Assembly: GCA_002437725.1 (NCBI GenBank)
Contig: DJRF01000006.1
Location: forward strand, 1 to 50,313
Source: Treponema sp. UBA6367
GTDB lineage: Bacteria > Spirochaetota > Spirochaetia > Treponematales > Treponemataceae
DNA: 50,313 nucleotides
Direction: 5' to 3'
Positions 50,196 to 50,313 of this stretch are shown in pieces; the stretch's first letter is position 1, and each line of letters begins with the position of its first letter. Below the pieces are notes generated by a model, which was not told where the DNA came from, did not search any database, and saw nothing but the letters and a program-made list of their open reading frames with translations. The translations under genes and the position numbers were made by a program.

Positions 50196-50313
50196 ATTTA
50201 TAAAATTTCATGTTAATTTCTAAAAACAAGAGTTAAAAGGTTGATTTAAAAACTCTTTGCGATTAAAATTACATTGTTTCTTGTGAGTTGGCTAGTACCA
50301 GATGTCGGCACTA

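Overview
The window looks like part of a low-G+C spirochaete chromosome, most likely a saccharolytic Treponema. This is inferred from gene content and style, not from a database match. Supporting points are the many secreted proteins and loose-lipobox lipoproteins, the acidic TPR protein with one membrane segment, an EF-G paralogue of the spirochaete kind, and A/T-rich codon use. No phage, insertion sequence, integrase or CRISPR array was seen.

Layout. 1-226: last bases of a 23S rRNA gene and a complete 5S gene, with ispH starting 15 nt later. 1.2-4.2 kb: ndk, gpsA, ffh. 4.2-12.4 kb: envelope proteins (a secreted CBM48-like protein, the 1213-aa acidic/TPR membrane protein with a DGK1/dolichol-kinase-family enzyme, a multi-pass protein, a DUF2259-like secreted protein, a lamin-tail-like lipoprotein). 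12.4-19.2 kb: a U32 family protein, ssb, an unrecognised 631-aa protein, hisC and a phosphodiesterase. 19.2-27.4 kb: a formylglycine-generating-enzyme-fold secreted protein, corA behind a structured leader, a small lipoprotein, an acyl-CoA carboxylase beta-type subunit, and hflK-hflC with an unknown third gene. 27.7-36.4 kb: kdgK-eda-ttcA-like, then OmpA-like, MltD-like and TPR proteins.

36.7-46.0 kb is a maltodextrin locus: secreted type I pullulanase, MalE-like binding protein, MalF and MalG permeases, and a secreted GH13 alpha-amylase. The enzymes would cut starch or glycogen outside the inner membrane, and MalEFG would import the products. No ATPase (MalK/MsiK) gene is present, so it must lie elsewhere. 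Both permeases are abnormal: MalG carries two DnaJ-type CxxCxGxG motifs in its first external loop, and MalF carries a coiled-coil insert of about 250 residues with its own CxxC. The pullulanase leader has an eight-G run in a hairpin loop. 46.1-50.3 kb: a HAD phosphatase, an HD-domain protein, an EF-G paralogue and tRNA-Leu(GAG).

Two window-wide patterns stand out. First, eight genes have a sigma70-like promoter whose -10 box ends only 6-9 nt before the start codon, with no useful Shine-Dalgarno sequence, so their mRNAs should be leaderless or nearly so. Secreted-protein and downstream operon genes use ordinary Shine-Dalgarno sites. Second, three intergenic repeat families occur: A (six copies with palindromic arms, mostly abutting stop codons), B (three hairpin copies beside terminators) and C (two copies, each 5' of a secreted-protein gene in the same relative orientation).

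Gene-poor stretches: 36424-36707 (family A copy, pullulanase promoter, G8 hairpin), 27438-27732 (family A copy, kdgK promoter), 43981-44227 (terminator, family C copy), 21430-21687 (corA leader) and 49668-50313 (family A copy, tRNA-Leu, terminator, family B copy). I recognise nothing in 50196-50313.
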